From CAVTJL01 sp963735065 (lineage in GTDB: Bacteria > Pseudomonadota > Alphaproteobacteria > Geminicoccales > Geminicoccaceae), in contig CAVTJL010000006.1 in the NCBI GenBank assembly GCA_963735065.1, positions 190,378 through 254,377 of the forward strand: a stretch of 64,000 bases of DNA, in the 5' to 3' direction. The notes under the pieces were generated by a model. That model searched no databases, was not told the origin of the DNA, and saw only the letters and a list, made by a program, of their open reading frames with translations. The position numbers were made by a program, and so were the translations under genes. Shown in pieces: positions 44,816 to 56,029 of the stretch (the stretch's first letter is position 1; every line of letters begins with the position of its first letter).

Positions 44816-45273
44816 TGGGCCGCCAGACTATCGTCGCGTTGGCGTCCGGGCTGCTGTTCGGCGCCGGTCTCGCGATCTCCGGCATGGCCGATCCCGCCCG
44901 TGTCCGGGCCTTTCTCGACATCTTCGGGGCCTGGGATCCGACCTTGGCCTTCGTGATGGCAGGCGCCCTCGTTCCGATGGCGATCGCCTGGCGGGTCAGG
45001 GCCCATCTCAGCCAGCCCGTCGCGGCGGCCGCCTACGACCTGCCCGATACAAGGCACGTCGACGGACGGCTGATCGCGGGTGCTGTCGTCTTCGGCATCG
45101 GCTGGGGCGTGGCCGGCCTCTGCCCCGGTCCGGCCGTGGTCGGGCTCGCCCTCGATCCTGCGCGCGCCCTCCTGTTCGTGGTCGCGATGCTGGCCGGCAT
45201 GGCACTGCACCGGGTGGGCCTCGCCCGCACCCCGACGAGCGCGCCCACACCCCTCATGAGGACACAACGATGA
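44812..45273 (+). CDS. YeeE/YedE-family membrane protein, C-terminal half (DUF6691)
   Basis: A 153-residue membrane protein, the partner half: IVALASGLLFGAGLAISGMA, PARVRAFLDIFGAWDPTLAF and VFGIGWGVAGLCPGPAVVGL with the family's single Cys. Four membrane segments are expected. Two adjacent half-genes are the usual arrangement beside persulfide dioxygenases. It overlaps the following DUF2892 gene by 4 bases. Confidence 0.87.
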   Translation: MMGRQTIVALASGLLFGAGLAISGMADPARVRAFLDIFGAWDPTLAFVMAGALVPMAIAWRVRAHLSQPVAAAAYDLPDTRHVDGRLIAGAVVFGIGWGVAGLCPGPAVVGLALDPARALLFVVAMLAGMALHRVGLARTPTSAPTPLMRTQR

Positions 45274-45473
45274 CGAAGAACATGGGCACGGCGGACCGCG
45301 TGATCCGCCTGCTGGTCGTGCTCGCGATCGCCGCCGCCTATGCGCTGGGCCATCTGAGCGGCCTCTGGGCGATCATTCTCGGGATCGTGGCCCTCGCCTT
45401 CCTTCTCACCAGCCTGGTCGGCACCTGCCCCGGCTACCTGCCCTTCGGCATCTCGACGCGCCTTCGCCGGTAG
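45270..45473 (+). CDS. DUF2892 (YgaP-like) small membrane protein
   Basis: A 67-residue protein: KNMGTADRVIRLLVVLAIAA start, a second hydrophobic stretch (WAIILGIVALAFLLTSLVGT) and the C-terminal CPGYLPFGISTRLR. This is DUF2892, the membrane part found fused to a rhodanese in YgaP. Its Cys and neighbouring genes suit a role in sulfur handling at the membrane. Overlap ATGA with the previous gene. Confidence 0.88.
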   Translation: MTKNMGTADRVIRLLVVLAIAAAYALGHLSGLWAIILGIVALAFLLTSLVGTCPGYLPFGISTRLRR

Positions 45474-45511
45474 TCCGGCGGCGCGCGACAAGAACCCAGA
45501 TGGAGGCCCAG

Positions 45512-47209
45512 ATGAGCTTCAAGTCCCTGACGCCGAACCTGTCGGTCTCGCCGCAGCTCACCGAGGCGGACGTCGCGCGAGCGGCCGAGGCCGGTTTCCG
45601 ATCGATCATCGACAACCGGCCCGACGGCGAGGAGACCGGTCAGCCGACCGGTGCCGAGATGGGCGCGCTGGCCGCCCGGCACGGTCTGGCGTTCGAGCAC
45701 ATTCCGGTCGTCGCGCGTGCGATCGGCGACGCTGACGTGGCGAGCATGGCCGAGGCCCTCGAGCGTCTTCCCGGGCCTGTGCTCGCCTACTGCCGCACGG
45801 GCACCCGCTCGGCGATGCTCTGGGCGCTGACCCAGGCCGGCAAGGCCGACCCCGACACCATCCTGCGCACGACCGCCGACGCCGGCTACGATCTTCGGCA
45901 GCTCAAGCCGCGCCTTGCCGCGGGCGCCGCCAGCGCCTCGCAGGGTGGCGGAACGACCCCGACTGTCTACGACGTGGTGATCGTCGGCGGCGGTGCCGGC
46001 GGGCTCTCCACGGCGTCGAGCCTGCTCAAGCGCAAGCCTTCGCTCAGCATCGCCGTCATCGAGCCGGCCGACGTTCACTACTACCAGCCGGGCTGGACCC
46101 TCGTCGGCGCCGGCGTCTTCAAGCCCGAGGCCACGCGGCGCACCATGGTTTCCGTCATGCCGGACCAGGTGACCTGGATCCGACAGCCCGCTGCCGGCTT
46201 CGCGCCCGAGAGCGACGAGGTCCTGCTCGCGGACGGATCGACGGTACGCTACCGCGTCCTCGTCGCCGCACCCGGCCTCAAGCTCGACTGGGAGGCCGTG
46301 CCGGGCCTCGCCGAGGCGCTCGGCAAGAACGGCGTCACCTCGAACTACCGCTACGACCTCGCCCCCTACACCAACCGGCTCGCGCACGAGCTCAAGAGCG
46401 GGCGTGCGCTCTTCACCCAGCCGCCCATGCCGATCAAGTGCGCCGGCGCCCCGCAGAAGGCGATGTACCTGTCCTGCGACATCTGGCGGGAGAACGGCGT
46501 GCTCGGCGACATGGAGGTCGAGTTCCACAATGCCGGCGGCGTGCTCTTCGGCGTGCCGACCTACGTCCCGGCACTGATGGCGTATGTCGAGCGCTACGGC
46601 ATCGACCTCAAGTTCGGCTCGCGGCTCGTCGCGGTGGACGGTGCCGCCCGCAGCGCCACCTTCGAGCACAAGAACGCGGATGGCGAGCTGGAGCGCATCG
46701 AGCGGGGCTTCGCCATGCTCCACGCCGTGCCGCCGCAGACCGCCCCCGACTTTGTCCGGCAGAGCCCGCTCGCTGGGCCGGGCGGCTGGGTCGAGGTGGA
46801 TCAGGCCACACTCCGCCACGTCCGCTATCCGAACGTCTATGCGGTCGGCGACGTCTCCTCGACGCCCAACGCCAAGACGGCCGCTGCCGCCCGCACCCAG
46901 GCGCCCATCGCCGCGGTGAACGTGCTGTCCACCCTGGCGGGCGGGGAGCCCGTGGCCGAGTACAATGGCTACGGCTCGTGCCCGCTGACGGTCGAGCGGG
47001 GCAAGATCGTGCTTGCCGAGTTCGGCTATGGCGGCAAGCTCCTGCCCAGCTTCCCGTCCTGGCTGATCGACGGGACCAAGCCCACCCGCGCCGCCTGGTT
47101 CCTCAAGGACCGCCTGCTGCCGCACGTCTACTGGAGCTGCATGCTTCAGGGCCGCGAGTGGCTGTGCCGGCCTCATCTCAACGATCAGACCGGAGCTCGA
47201 GCCGCATGA
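45512..47209 (+). CDS. DUF442 sulfurtransferase - sulfide:quinone oxidoreductase fusion
   Basis: A 565-residue two-domain protein. Residues ~1-115: a DUF442/TIGR01244 phosphatase-fold domain with a rhodanese-like active loop YCRTGTRS (C94-R99). Residues ~150-565: an FAD-dependent sulfide:quinone oxidoreductase with VIVGGGAGGL (about 157-166), Cys in IKCAGAPQK (disulfide/persulfide site) and AVGDVSSTPNAKTAAAAR for FAD. SQR oxidises sulfide to sulfane sulfur at the membrane, and the fused domain could pass that sulfur to an acceptor. In better-known operons DUF442 is fused to the dioxygenase instead. ATG 45512 has GGAGG 6 bases before. Confidence 0.88.
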   Translation: MSFKSLTPNLSVSPQLTEADVARAAEAGFRSIIDNRPDGEETGQPTGAEMGALAARHGLAFEHIPVVARAIGDADVASMAEALERLPGPVLAYCRTGTRSAMLWALTQAGKADPDTILRTTADAGYDLRQLKPRLAAGAASASQGGGTTPTVYDVVIVGGGAGGLSTASSLLKRKPSLSIAVIEPADVHYYQPGWTLVGAGVFKPEATRRTMVSVMPDQVTWIRQPAAGFAPESDEVLLADGSTVRYRVLVAAPGLKLDWEAVPGLAEALGKNGVTSNYRYDLAPYTNRLAHELKSGRALFTQPPMPIKCAGAPQKAMYLSCDIWRENGVLGDMEVEFHNAGGVLFGVPTYVPALMAYVERYGIDLKFGSRLVAVDGAARSATFEHKNADGELERIERGFAMLHAVPPQTAPDFVRQSPLAGPGGWVEVDQATLRHVRYPNVYAVGDVSSTPNAKTAAAARTQAPIAAVNVLSTLAGGEPVAEYNGYGSCPLTVERGKIVLAEFGYGGKLLPSFPSWLIDGTKPTRAAWFLKDRLLPHVYWSCMLQGREWLCRPHLNDQTGARAA

Positions 47210-47991
47210 GCCTCGATGCTGTCCAGTACCTTCTGGGCGTTGGCTCGGGCGTCCTGGTCGGGTTCACGCTCGGGCTCGTGGGTGGCGGCGGCTCGATCCT
47301 GGCGGTGCCGCTCATGGTCTATCTCGTGGGCGTGAGGAGCCCGCATATCGCGATCGGCACCAGCGCCTTTGCGGTTGCCGCCAACGCCGCCTCCGGGCTC
47401 ATCAGCCACGCGCGGGCCGGCACGGTCAAATGGCGCTGCGGCGGCATGTATGCCGGGGCCGGCATCCTCGGCGCCATAGCCGGCTCCACGCTCGGCAAGG
47501 CCGTCGACGGGCAGAAGCTTTTGCTCCTGTTCGCGCTCCTGATGATCGTCGTCGGCGTGCTGATGCTCAGGGGACGGCGCTTCCAGGGCGAGCCCGGTGC
47601 CGAGTGCACGATCGCGAAGTCGCCCAAGGTGCTGGGCTATGGGCTCGGCACCGGCGCCTTCTCGGGCTTCTTCGGCATCGGCGGCGGCTTTCTCATCGTG
47701 CCGGGCCTCGTGGGCTCGACCGGCATGCCGATCCTCAACGCGGTCGGCACCTCGCTCGTGGCCGTCACGGCCTTCGGCCTGACGACGGCCTTCAACTACG
47801 CCTTCTCCGGGCTGGTGGACTGGCCGCTGGCCTTCGTCTTCATCGGCGGCGGTGTTCTGGGCAGCATCCTCGGCACGCGGATCGCGAGGCATCTTGCCGG
47901 GACCACCGGACGGCTCACGACGGTCTTCGCGACCCTGATCTTCGTCGTGGCGATCTACATGGTCTTCCGCAGCGTCTCGGCGCTCGCCTGA
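47206..47991 (+). CDS. TauE/SafE-family sulfite/sulfonate exporter-like permease
   Basis: A 261-residue membrane protein with about eight segments. It has the two family repeats: VGFTLGLVGGGGSILAVPLM (N-terminal) and GAFSGFFGIGGGFLIVPGLV (C-terminal). TauE/SafE proteins move sulfite, sulfoacetate or related anions. Last gene of the sulfide operon (overlaps the SQR gene by 4 bases), so export of sulfite made by the dioxygenase is a natural role; inference. Confidence 0.9.
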   Translation: MSLDAVQYLLGVGSGVLVGFTLGLVGGGGSILAVPLMVYLVGVRSPHIAIGTSAFAVAANAASGLISHARAGTVKWRCGGMYAGAGILGAIAGSTLGKAVDGQKLLLLFALLMIVVGVLMLRGRRFQGEPGAECTIAKSPKVLGYGLGTGAFSGFFGIGGGFLIVPGLVGSTGMPILNAVGTSLVAVTAFGLTTAFNYAFSGLVDWPLAFVFIGGGVLGSILGTRIARHLAGTTGRLTTVFATLIFVVAIYMVFRSVSALA

Positions 47992-48012
47992 TGCTTCGCG
48001 GCGCTCCGGCGC

Positions 48013-49558
48013 TCACTCCCACTCGATCGTGCCGGGCGGCTTGCTCGTGTAGTCGTAGACGACGCGGTTGATGCCCTTGACCTCGTTGACGATGCGGCTT
48101 GCCACGCGGCCGAGGAAGGCGGGCTCGAACGTGATAGAAGTCGGCGGTCATGCCGTCGACCGAGGTCACGGCGCGAAGGGCGCAGACGGCCTCGTAGGTG
48201 CGCATGTCGCCCATGACACCCACCGTGTTCACGGGCAGCAGGACCGCGAAGGCCTGCCAGATCTCGTCGTAGAGGCCGGCGGCGCGGATCTCCTCGAGAT
48301 AGATGCGGTCGGCCTGCTGCAGCACCTGGACCCGCTCGAGGGTGATCTCGCCCAGGATGCGCACGGCGAGCCCGGGGCCGGGGAAGGGGTGTCGGCCGAC
48401 GAACACCGGAGGCAGGCCCAGCTCGCGGCCGAGCTCACGTACCTCGTCCTTGAAGAGCTCGCGCAGCGGCTCGACGAGCTTCAGGCGCATCCGCTCGGGC
48501 AGGCCGCCCACATTGTGGTGCGACTTGATGGTGACGCTGGGCCCCTTGGCCGAGACGCTCTCGATCACGTCAGGATAAAGCGTGCCCTGGGCGAGGAAGC
48601 CCACGCCCTCGAGCTTGCCGGCCTCGGCATCGAAGACGTCGATGAAGGTGGCGCCGATGATCTTTCGTTTCCGCTCCGGGTCGGTGACGCCCTCGAGCTT
48701 GTCCAGGAAGAGCGGGCCGGCGTCGACGTGCACGAGCGGGATGTTGAAGTGGCCGCGGAACAGCCGGACGATCTCCTCGGCCTCGCTCGCCCGCAGCAGG
48801 CCCGTGTCGACGAAGACGCAGGTGAGCTGGTCGCCGATCGCCTCGTGCAGAAGGAGCGCGGTCACCGCGGAATCGACGCCGCCCGAGAGGCCGCAGATCA
48901 CCCCAGCCTCGCCCACCAGAGCCCGGATGCGCTGAACCGCCTCGGCCCGGTAGGCCTCCATCGACCAGTCGCCGGAGAGCCTGGCGATGCGGAAGCAGAA
49001 GTTCTGCAGCACCTTCTCGCCGATGGTCGTGTGCATCACCTCGGGATGGAACTGCACGCCATAGAGGTGCCGGCTCTCGTCGGCGATCGCGGCGAAGGGC
49101 GAGGCGGCGCTCTGGGCGATCGTCGCGAAGCCCGGAGGCAGCCGGGTCACCTTGTCGCCGTGGCTCATCCAGACCGCGGCCTGCTCGCCCACCCGCAAGG
49201 CGCCGTCGAACAGCGGCGATTCGTGCAGGAGCTCGACCGTGGCCCGGCCGAACTCGCGGGTCGTTCCCGGCACGACCTCGCCGCCCAGCTGGGCGCACAT
49301 CGTCTGCTCGCCATAGCAGATGCCCAAGATGGGCACGCCCAGCCCGAAGGTGGCGTCCGGTGCCCGGGGGCTCGCCGCCTCGTGCGTCGAGGCGGGGCCG
49401 CCCGAGAGGATCACCGCCGCCGCACCGAAGTCGCGGACGAACGCGTCTCCGACCGTGCAGGGATGGATCTCGCAGTAGACGCGCAGCTCGCGCAGCCGGC
49501 GGGCGATCAGCTGCGTATATTGCGAGCCGAAGTCGAGGATGAGGACGCGCTCGGTCAT
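48013..49558 (-). CDS. guaA: GMP synthase (glutamine-hydrolysing), apparent frameshift near the C-terminus
   Basis: The last step of GMP synthesis: XMP to GMP with glutamine and ATP. Residues 1-190 are the class I amidotransferase, with C81 in GICYGEQTMCAQ; the ATP-PPase domain has GLSGGVDSAVTAL; the C-domain has RHPFPGPGLAVRILGEITLE. The frame leaves the family sequence at TADFYH near 48131: skipping one base there (48130) restores FEPAFLGRVASRIVN, then the usual ending TSKPPGTIEWE and a stop at 48013-48015. Read literally the frame runs on to 47915 with unrelated residues. Start ATG 49558 gives MTERVLILDFGSQYTQLIAR. An essential-type gene broken by one base suggests sequence error. Confidence 0.9.
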
Positions 49559-49651
49559 GGCGGGCCGGATGGTTGGGGGGCTGGCCGCTTCTAGGCCGAT
49601 CGCCCTCGCCGGCAAAGCCCCCGCCGGCCGACGAGGGTGGCTGCAAAACTG

Positions 49652-49679
49652 TTGGCTCGAAGGGCGGCCATGCTATATC
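49652..49679 (+). promoter_or_regulatory. Sigma-70-type promoter of tRNA-Leu
   Basis: TTGGCT (49652-49657) and TATATC (49674-49679) with 16 bases between them, about 40 bases before the mature tRNA start. Both hexamers have four or five matches to consensus and the spacing is acceptable. Confidence 0.5.
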
Positions 49680-49720
49680 CAGGCCCCGTTTGCGCGCCGG
49701 GGCTCGTCTCCTGCGCGCCT

Positions 49721-49805
49721 GCGGGCGTGGTGGAACTGGTAGACACGCAGGATTTAGGTTCCTGTGGCGCGAGCCGTGCGAGTTCGAGTCTCGCCGCCCG
49801 CACCA
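49721..49805 (+). tRNA. tRNA-Leu, anticodon UAG
   Basis: The acceptor arm pairs 49721-49727 with 49795-49801 perfectly, discriminator A and an encoded CCA (49803-49805). The D arm has the Leu-type GGTGGAACTGGTAGACAC; the anticodon stem CAGGA/TCCTG encloses TTTAGGT, giving UAG. A long class II variable arm and the GTTCGAGTC T-loop follow. 85 bases with CCA. It lies upstream of tig. Confidence 0.96.
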
Positions 49806-49880
49806 GTGCAAACGAATGTGCGCGCACTGATGGCTGCGGCAGGGGCCGTGGCCCGGGGCTCGTGAGCGGGATGGGAGAGG

Positions 49881-51242
49881 ATGCAGGTCACGGAAGTCTC
49901 GGCCGAAGGCCTTGCGCGTGAGTTCAAGGTCGTCTTCGCGGCCGGCGAGATCGAGGAGCGGGTCAAGAGCCGCCTGACGCGGCTCGGCCAGACGGTGCGC
50001 GTGCCAGGCTTCCGGCCGGGCAAGGCCCCGCTGTCCCTGCTCCGCAAGCAGTATGGCCGCTCCATCATGGGCGAGGTGCTCGAGGAGGCGGTGGACGAGG
50101 GCTCGCGCGAGGCGATCTCGACCAACAATCTCCGACCGGCGCTGCAGCCCAAGATCGAGGTCACGGCGTTCGACGAGGGCAAGGATCTCGAGTTCGACCT
50201 CAAGCTCGAGGTGCTGCCCGAGATTCCCGAGGTCGACCCGGCGAGCCTCGAGCTCGAGCGCCAGGTGGCCGAGGTCGCCGACGACAAGGTCGAGGAGACC
50301 GTCAAGCGGCTGGCCGAGGCGCGGCGACGCTTCGAGACGCCGGCCGAGCCGCGACCGAGCCAGGAGGGCGACGAGGTCACCGTGAGCTTCAAGGGCACGA
50401 TCGACGGCGAGCCCTTCGAGGGCGGCACCGGCGACGATCTGCCCGTGGTCCTGGGCTCCGGCATGATGGTGCCGGGCTTCGAGAGCCAGCTCGAAGGGGT
50501 GAGCGAGGGCGACAGCCGCGAGGTGACGGTCACCTTCCCCGACACCTTTCCGCGTGAGGAGCTGCGCGGGAAGACGGCGACCTTCGCCACCGAGGTCAAG
50601 GCGGTGAAGGCGCCGCTGCCGGTCGAGATCGACGACGAGCTGGCCAAGCAGGTCGGCCTCGACGATCTGGCGGCGCTGAGGAAGGCGATGCGCGAGCGGC
50701 TCGAGGAGGAGTACCGGAGCGCAGGGCGCACCAAGCTGAAGCGTCAGCTGCTCGACAGCCTGGCGGAGGGCTACCCCTTCCCGGTGCCCCAGGGCATGGT
50801 CGACCTCGAGTTCGAGGGAATCTGGCGCCAGCTCACCCAGGAGATGGAGCGCACCGGCCAGACCTTCGAGTCCGAGGGCGAGACCGAGGAGCAGGCGAGG
50901 GCGGAGTATCGGCGGATCGCCGAGCGCCGCGTCCGTCTGGGCCTCATCCTTTCCGACATCGGCAACCGGAACGACATCAAGGTCGAGCCGCAGGAGCTGC
51001 AGCAGGCGATGCTGCGCGAGGCCCGCCGGTTTCCCGGGCAGGAGCGGCAGGTGCTCGAGTTCTTCCGCAACAATCAGGGCGCGCTCGAGCAGCTCCGTGC
51101 GCCGATCTTCGAGGACAAGGTCTGCGAGTACATCTTCCAGCTCGCCAAGGTGACCGAGCAGCCCGTCACCCCGGAGGCCCTGCTGGCCGAGCCGGAGGAG
51201 GACGAGGCCGAGAACGAGGCCTCGGAGAGCGCGGGCGCCTGA
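49881..51242 (+). CDS. tig: Trigger factor, ribosome-associated chaperone and prolyl isomerase
   Basis: A 453-residue chaperone. The ribosome-binding tail has the signature region VPGFRPGKAPLSLLRKQYG (residues ~35-55), the FKBP-type PPIase domain (about 155-245) has VTVSFKGTIDGEPFEGG and PGFESQLEGV, and a helical C-terminal domain follows with a Glu/Asp-rich tail. It binds nascent chains at the ribosome exit. GGGAGAGG precedes the ATG. clpP follows after 44 bases and clpX, lon after that, a classic order. Confidence 0.96.
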   Translation: MQVTEVSAEGLAREFKVVFAAGEIEERVKSRLTRLGQTVRVPGFRPGKAPLSLLRKQYGRSIMGEVLEEAVDEGSREAISTNNLRPALQPKIEVTAFDEGKDLEFDLKLEVLPEIPEVDPASLELERQVAEVADDKVEETVKRLAEARRRFETPAEPRPSQEGDEVTVSFKGTIDGEPFEGGTGDDLPVVLGSGMMVPGFESQLEGVSEGDSREVTVTFPDTFPREELRGKTATFATEVKAVKAPLPVEIDDELAKQVGLDDLAALRKAMRERLEEEYRSAGRTKLKRQLLDSLAEGYPFPVPQGMVDLEFEGIWRQLTQEMERTGQTFESEGETEEQARAEYRRIAERRVRLGLILSDIGNRNDIKVEPQELQQAMLREARRFPGQERQVLEFFRNNQGALEQLRAPIFEDKVCEYIFQLAKVTEQPVTPEALLAEPEEDEAENEASESAGA

Positions 51243-51286
51243 TCAGCACACTCGAGAGCCAGCACACTTAAGAGAAGGTTCAGCCG

Positions 51287-51901
<615 letters not shown>

Positions 51902-52014
51902 TCCGAGCGCGACGGGCCGGGTATCGCCCCGAGTGGGACGAGGAGTCGCATCGGACAGGCCGCTCATTCTCTCTCCCGACAGCGGTCGGGTGGGCGTGCC
52001 TTTAAAGCCTCGGC

Positions 52015-52046
52015 AGCCGACACCAGATGGGCGTCCGGTGTCGGCT
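52015..52046. promoter_or_regulatory. 10-base-pair inverted repeat between clpP and clpX
   Basis: AGCCGACACC (52015-52024) and GGTGTCGGCT (52037-52046) are perfectly complementary with a 12-base loop, in the 250-base gap between the two protease genes, and are followed by GC-rich sequence without a T-run. It could be a processing or attenuation hairpin or a regulator site that separates clpX expression from clpP. No function is proven. Confidence 0.45.
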
Positions 52047-52151
52047 GGCGGCCGCGGTCTGCTGCCTGCCGCGGCGAGAATGCCGGGTTGTATCGATTCC
52101 GGCCCCTCGCTACCATGATCGTGCCTGACCGCGCCGGGAAAGCGTTGATCC

Positions 52152-53414
<1,263 letters not shown>

Positions 53415-53563
53415 TCGGACGGCCGGCCCCGTTGGGCGCTGGCCGTGCTCCCGAATGTCGCGGCCCGCGTGCCTGGGTTGAAAGGCCGTCCGGCTGCCGC
53501 CACCTTCATAGTCGGTTTCCGTTGGGTGGCCGTATTCCGGTCGCCCAGCCGCAGTGAGGTAGC

Positions 53564-55966
53564 ATGACCGATCCCGCGCAGATCAGCATCTTCCCCGTCC
53601 TGCCGCTCAGGGACATCGTCGTCTTCCCGCACATGATCGTGCCGCTGTTCGTCGGTCGCGAGAAGTCGATTCAGGCCCTCGAGGAGGTGATGAAGGACGA
53701 CAAGCAGATTCTGCTGGTCGCCCAGAAGAGCGCGAGCCAGGACGATCCCGGCCGCGACGACATCTACCGCGTCGGCACCGTGTCGAGCGTGCTGCAGCTC
53801 CTGAAGCTGCCCGACGGCACCGTCAAGGTGCTCGTCGAGGGCGCCACCCGCGCCCGCATCCAGACCTTCGTCGACAATCCCCGTTTCTTCCAGGTCCAGG
53901 CCGAGGTGCTCTCGGAGGCCGGCTCGGACCCGCGCGAGATCGAGGCGCTGTCCCGCGCCGTGGTGCAGCAGTTCGAGCAGTATGTGAAGCTCAACAAGAA
54001 GGTCCCGCCGGAGGTCCTGGTCTCGCTGGGCCAGATCGAGGAGCCGGGCAAGCTCGCCGACACCATCGCAGCGCACCTGGCGCTCAAGATCGCCGACAAG
54101 CAGGAGCTCTTGGAGATCGGCTCGCTGGGCGAGCGGCTGGAGCGGCTCTACGGCTTCATGGAGGGCGAGATCTCGGTCCTCCAGGTCGAGAAGCGCATCC
54201 GCTCGCGCGTCAAGCGCCAGATGGAGAAGACCCAGCGCGAGTACTACCTCAACGAGCAGATGAAGGCGATCCAGAAGGAGCTGGGCGAGCTCGAGGAGGG
54301 CAAGGACGAGCTGGGCGAGCTCGAGGAGCGCATCAAGAAGACCAAGCTCTCCAAGGAGGCGCGCGACAAGGCCCAGGGCGAGCTGAAGAAGCTCCGCTCG
54401 ATGAGCCCGATGTCGGCCGAGGCGACGGTCGTCAGAAACTACCTCGACTGGCTGCTCTCGCTGCCCTGGAAGAAGCGTACCAAGGTCAGCCGCGACATCA
54501 AGCACGCCCAGGAGGTCCTGGACGCCGATCACTACGGCCTCGAGAAGGTCAAGGATCGGATCGTCGAGTACCTGGCCGTGCAGCAGCGCGTCGACAAGAT
54601 GAAGGGCCCGATCCTCTGCCTCGTCGGGCCGCCCGGCGTGGGCAAGACCTCGCTCGGCAAGTCGCTGGCCAAGGCCACCGGCCGCAACTTCATCCGCTTC
54701 TCGCTGGGCGGTGTGCGGGACGAGGCCGAGATCCGCGGGCACCGGCGGACCTATATCGGGTCGATGCCGGGCAAGATCGTGCAGCAGATGAAGAAGGCGA
54801 AGAGCAGCAACCCGCTCTTCATGCTGGACGAGATCGACAAGATGGGGGCCGATTTCCGCGGCGACCCGTCCTCGGCCCTGCTCGAGGTGCTCGATCCCGA
54901 GCAGAACGCCAACTTCAACGACCACTATCTCGAGGTGGACTACGACCTCTCGGACGTGATGTTCGTCTGCACGGCGAACACGCTGCGGATGCCGCAGCCG
55001 CTCCTCGACCGCATGGAGATCATCCGTCTCGCGGGCTACACCGAGGACGAGAAGGTCGAGATCGCGAAGCGCCACCTGATCCCGAAGCAGCGCTCGCAGC
55101 ACGGGCTCAGCGAGGAGGAGTGGACGATCAACGAGGAGGGGCTCCTCGACCTCGTGCGCTACTTCACGCGCGAGGCGGGCGTGCGGAACCTCGAGCGCGA
55201 GATCGCCAACCTCGTCCGCAAGGCCGTCAAGGAGATCGTCGGCGGCGACAGGAAGCAGGTGAAGGTCACCCGACGCAACCTCGAGAAGTATGCGGGTGTC
55301 CGGAAGTTCCGCTTCGGCGAGGCCGAGCTCGAGGACTATGTGGGCGTCACCACGGGCCTCGCCTGGACCGAGGTCGGCGGCGAGCTCCTGCAGATCGAGG
55401 CGATCAACGTGCCCGGCAAGGGCAAGATGACGATCACCGGCAAGCTCGGCGACGTCATGCAGGAGTCGGTGCAGGCGGCGCGCTCCTTCGTCCGTGCGCG
55501 GGCGAGCTCCCTGGGCGTGCGCCCCGAGACCTTCGACAAGGTCGACATCCACATCCACGTGCCCGAGGGGGCGACCCCGAAGGACGGCCCCTCGGCCGGC
55601 GTGGCGATGGTGACCTCGATCGTCTCGGTGCTGACCCGCATCCCCGTCAAGGCCTCGGTCGCGATGACGGGCGAGATCACGCTGCGCGGCCGCGTCCTGC
55701 CGATCGGCGGCCTGAAGGAGAAGCTGCTGGCGGCCCTGCGCGGCGGCCTCAAGACGGTCCTGATCCCCAAGGACAACGAGAAGGACCTGGCCGAGATCCC
55801 GGACAATGTGAAGAAGGGTCTGGAGATCGTGCCGGTGGCGACCCTGGACGAGGTGCTCCAGCGTGCGCTCCAGCGCCTGCCCGAGCCGCTCCCGCCCGAT
55901 CCCGAGCCGGCGGCCCTCCCGCCCAAGCCCGCGGAGATCGACCGCCCGGCCAGCCTGCCGAACTGA
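53564..55966 (+). CDS. lon: ATP-dependent protease Lon (LonA)
   Basis: An 800-residue LonA. The N-terminal substrate domain starts PVLPLRDIVVFPHMIVPLFV; a coiled coil spans about 215-270; Walker A is GPPGVGKT (355-362) and Walker B FMLDEIDK; the protease domain has catalytic S677 in KDGPSAGVAM and K720 in GGLKEK. It degrades misfolded and regulatory proteins and, in Caulobacter, CcrM and DnaA. 149 bases separate it from clpX; an intrinsic terminator follows it. Confidence 0.97.
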   Translation: MTDPAQISIFPVLPLRDIVVFPHMIVPLFVGREKSIQALEEVMKDDKQILLVAQKSASQDDPGRDDIYRVGTVSSVLQLLKLPDGTVKVLVEGATRARIQTFVDNPRFFQVQAEVLSEAGSDPREIEALSRAVVQQFEQYVKLNKKVPPEVLVSLGQIEEPGKLADTIAAHLALKIADKQELLEIGSLGERLERLYGFMEGEISVLQVEKRIRSRVKRQMEKTQREYYLNEQMKAIQKELGELEEGKDELGELEERIKKTKLSKEARDKAQGELKKLRSMSPMSAEATVVRNYLDWLLSLPWKKRTKVSRDIKHAQEVLDADHYGLEKVKDRIVEYLAVQQRVDKMKGPILCLVGPPGVGKTSLGKSLAKATGRNFIRFSLGGVRDEAEIRGHRRTYIGSMPGKIVQQMKKAKSSNPLFMLDEIDKMGADFRGDPSSALLEVLDPEQNANFNDHYLEVDYDLSDVMFVCTANTLRMPQPLLDRMEIIRLAGYTEDEKVEIAKRHLIPKQRSQHGLSEEEWTINEEGLLDLVRYFTREAGVRNLEREIANLVRKAVKEIVGGDRKQVKVTRRNLEKYAGVRKFRFGEAELEDYVGVTTGLAWTEVGGELLQIEAINVPGKGKMTITGKLGDVMQESVQAARSFVRARASSLGVRPETFDKVDIHIHVPEGATPKDGPSAGVAMVTSIVSVLTRIPVKASVAMTGEITLRGRVLPIGGLKEKLLAALRGGLKTVLIPKDNEKDLAEIPDNVKKGLEIVPVATLDEVLQRALQRLPEPLPPDPEPAALPPKPAEIDRPASLPN

Positions 55967-55994
55967 TCTTCTTGCCGTAGGCGCCGAGACCGAC

Positions 55995-56029
55995 AAAAGC
56001 CCGCCGGAGCGATCCGGCGGGCTTTTTTG
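55995..56029. terminator. Bidirectional intrinsic terminator after lon
   Basis: An 11-base-pair GC-rich stem (55998-56008 with 56013-56023) and GCGA loop, with an A-run before it and a T-run after it (56023-56028). It therefore reads as a Rho-independent terminator on both strands, serving lon and the convergent flippase gene whose stop it touches. Confidence 0.85.

Noticed and set aside
53478..53510. Heat-shock (sigma-32) promoter of lon, from TTGAAA at 53478-53483
   Set aside because: A -35-like box is present but the expected CCCCAT-type -10 is not found at proper spacing; support is too weak to list as a feature.
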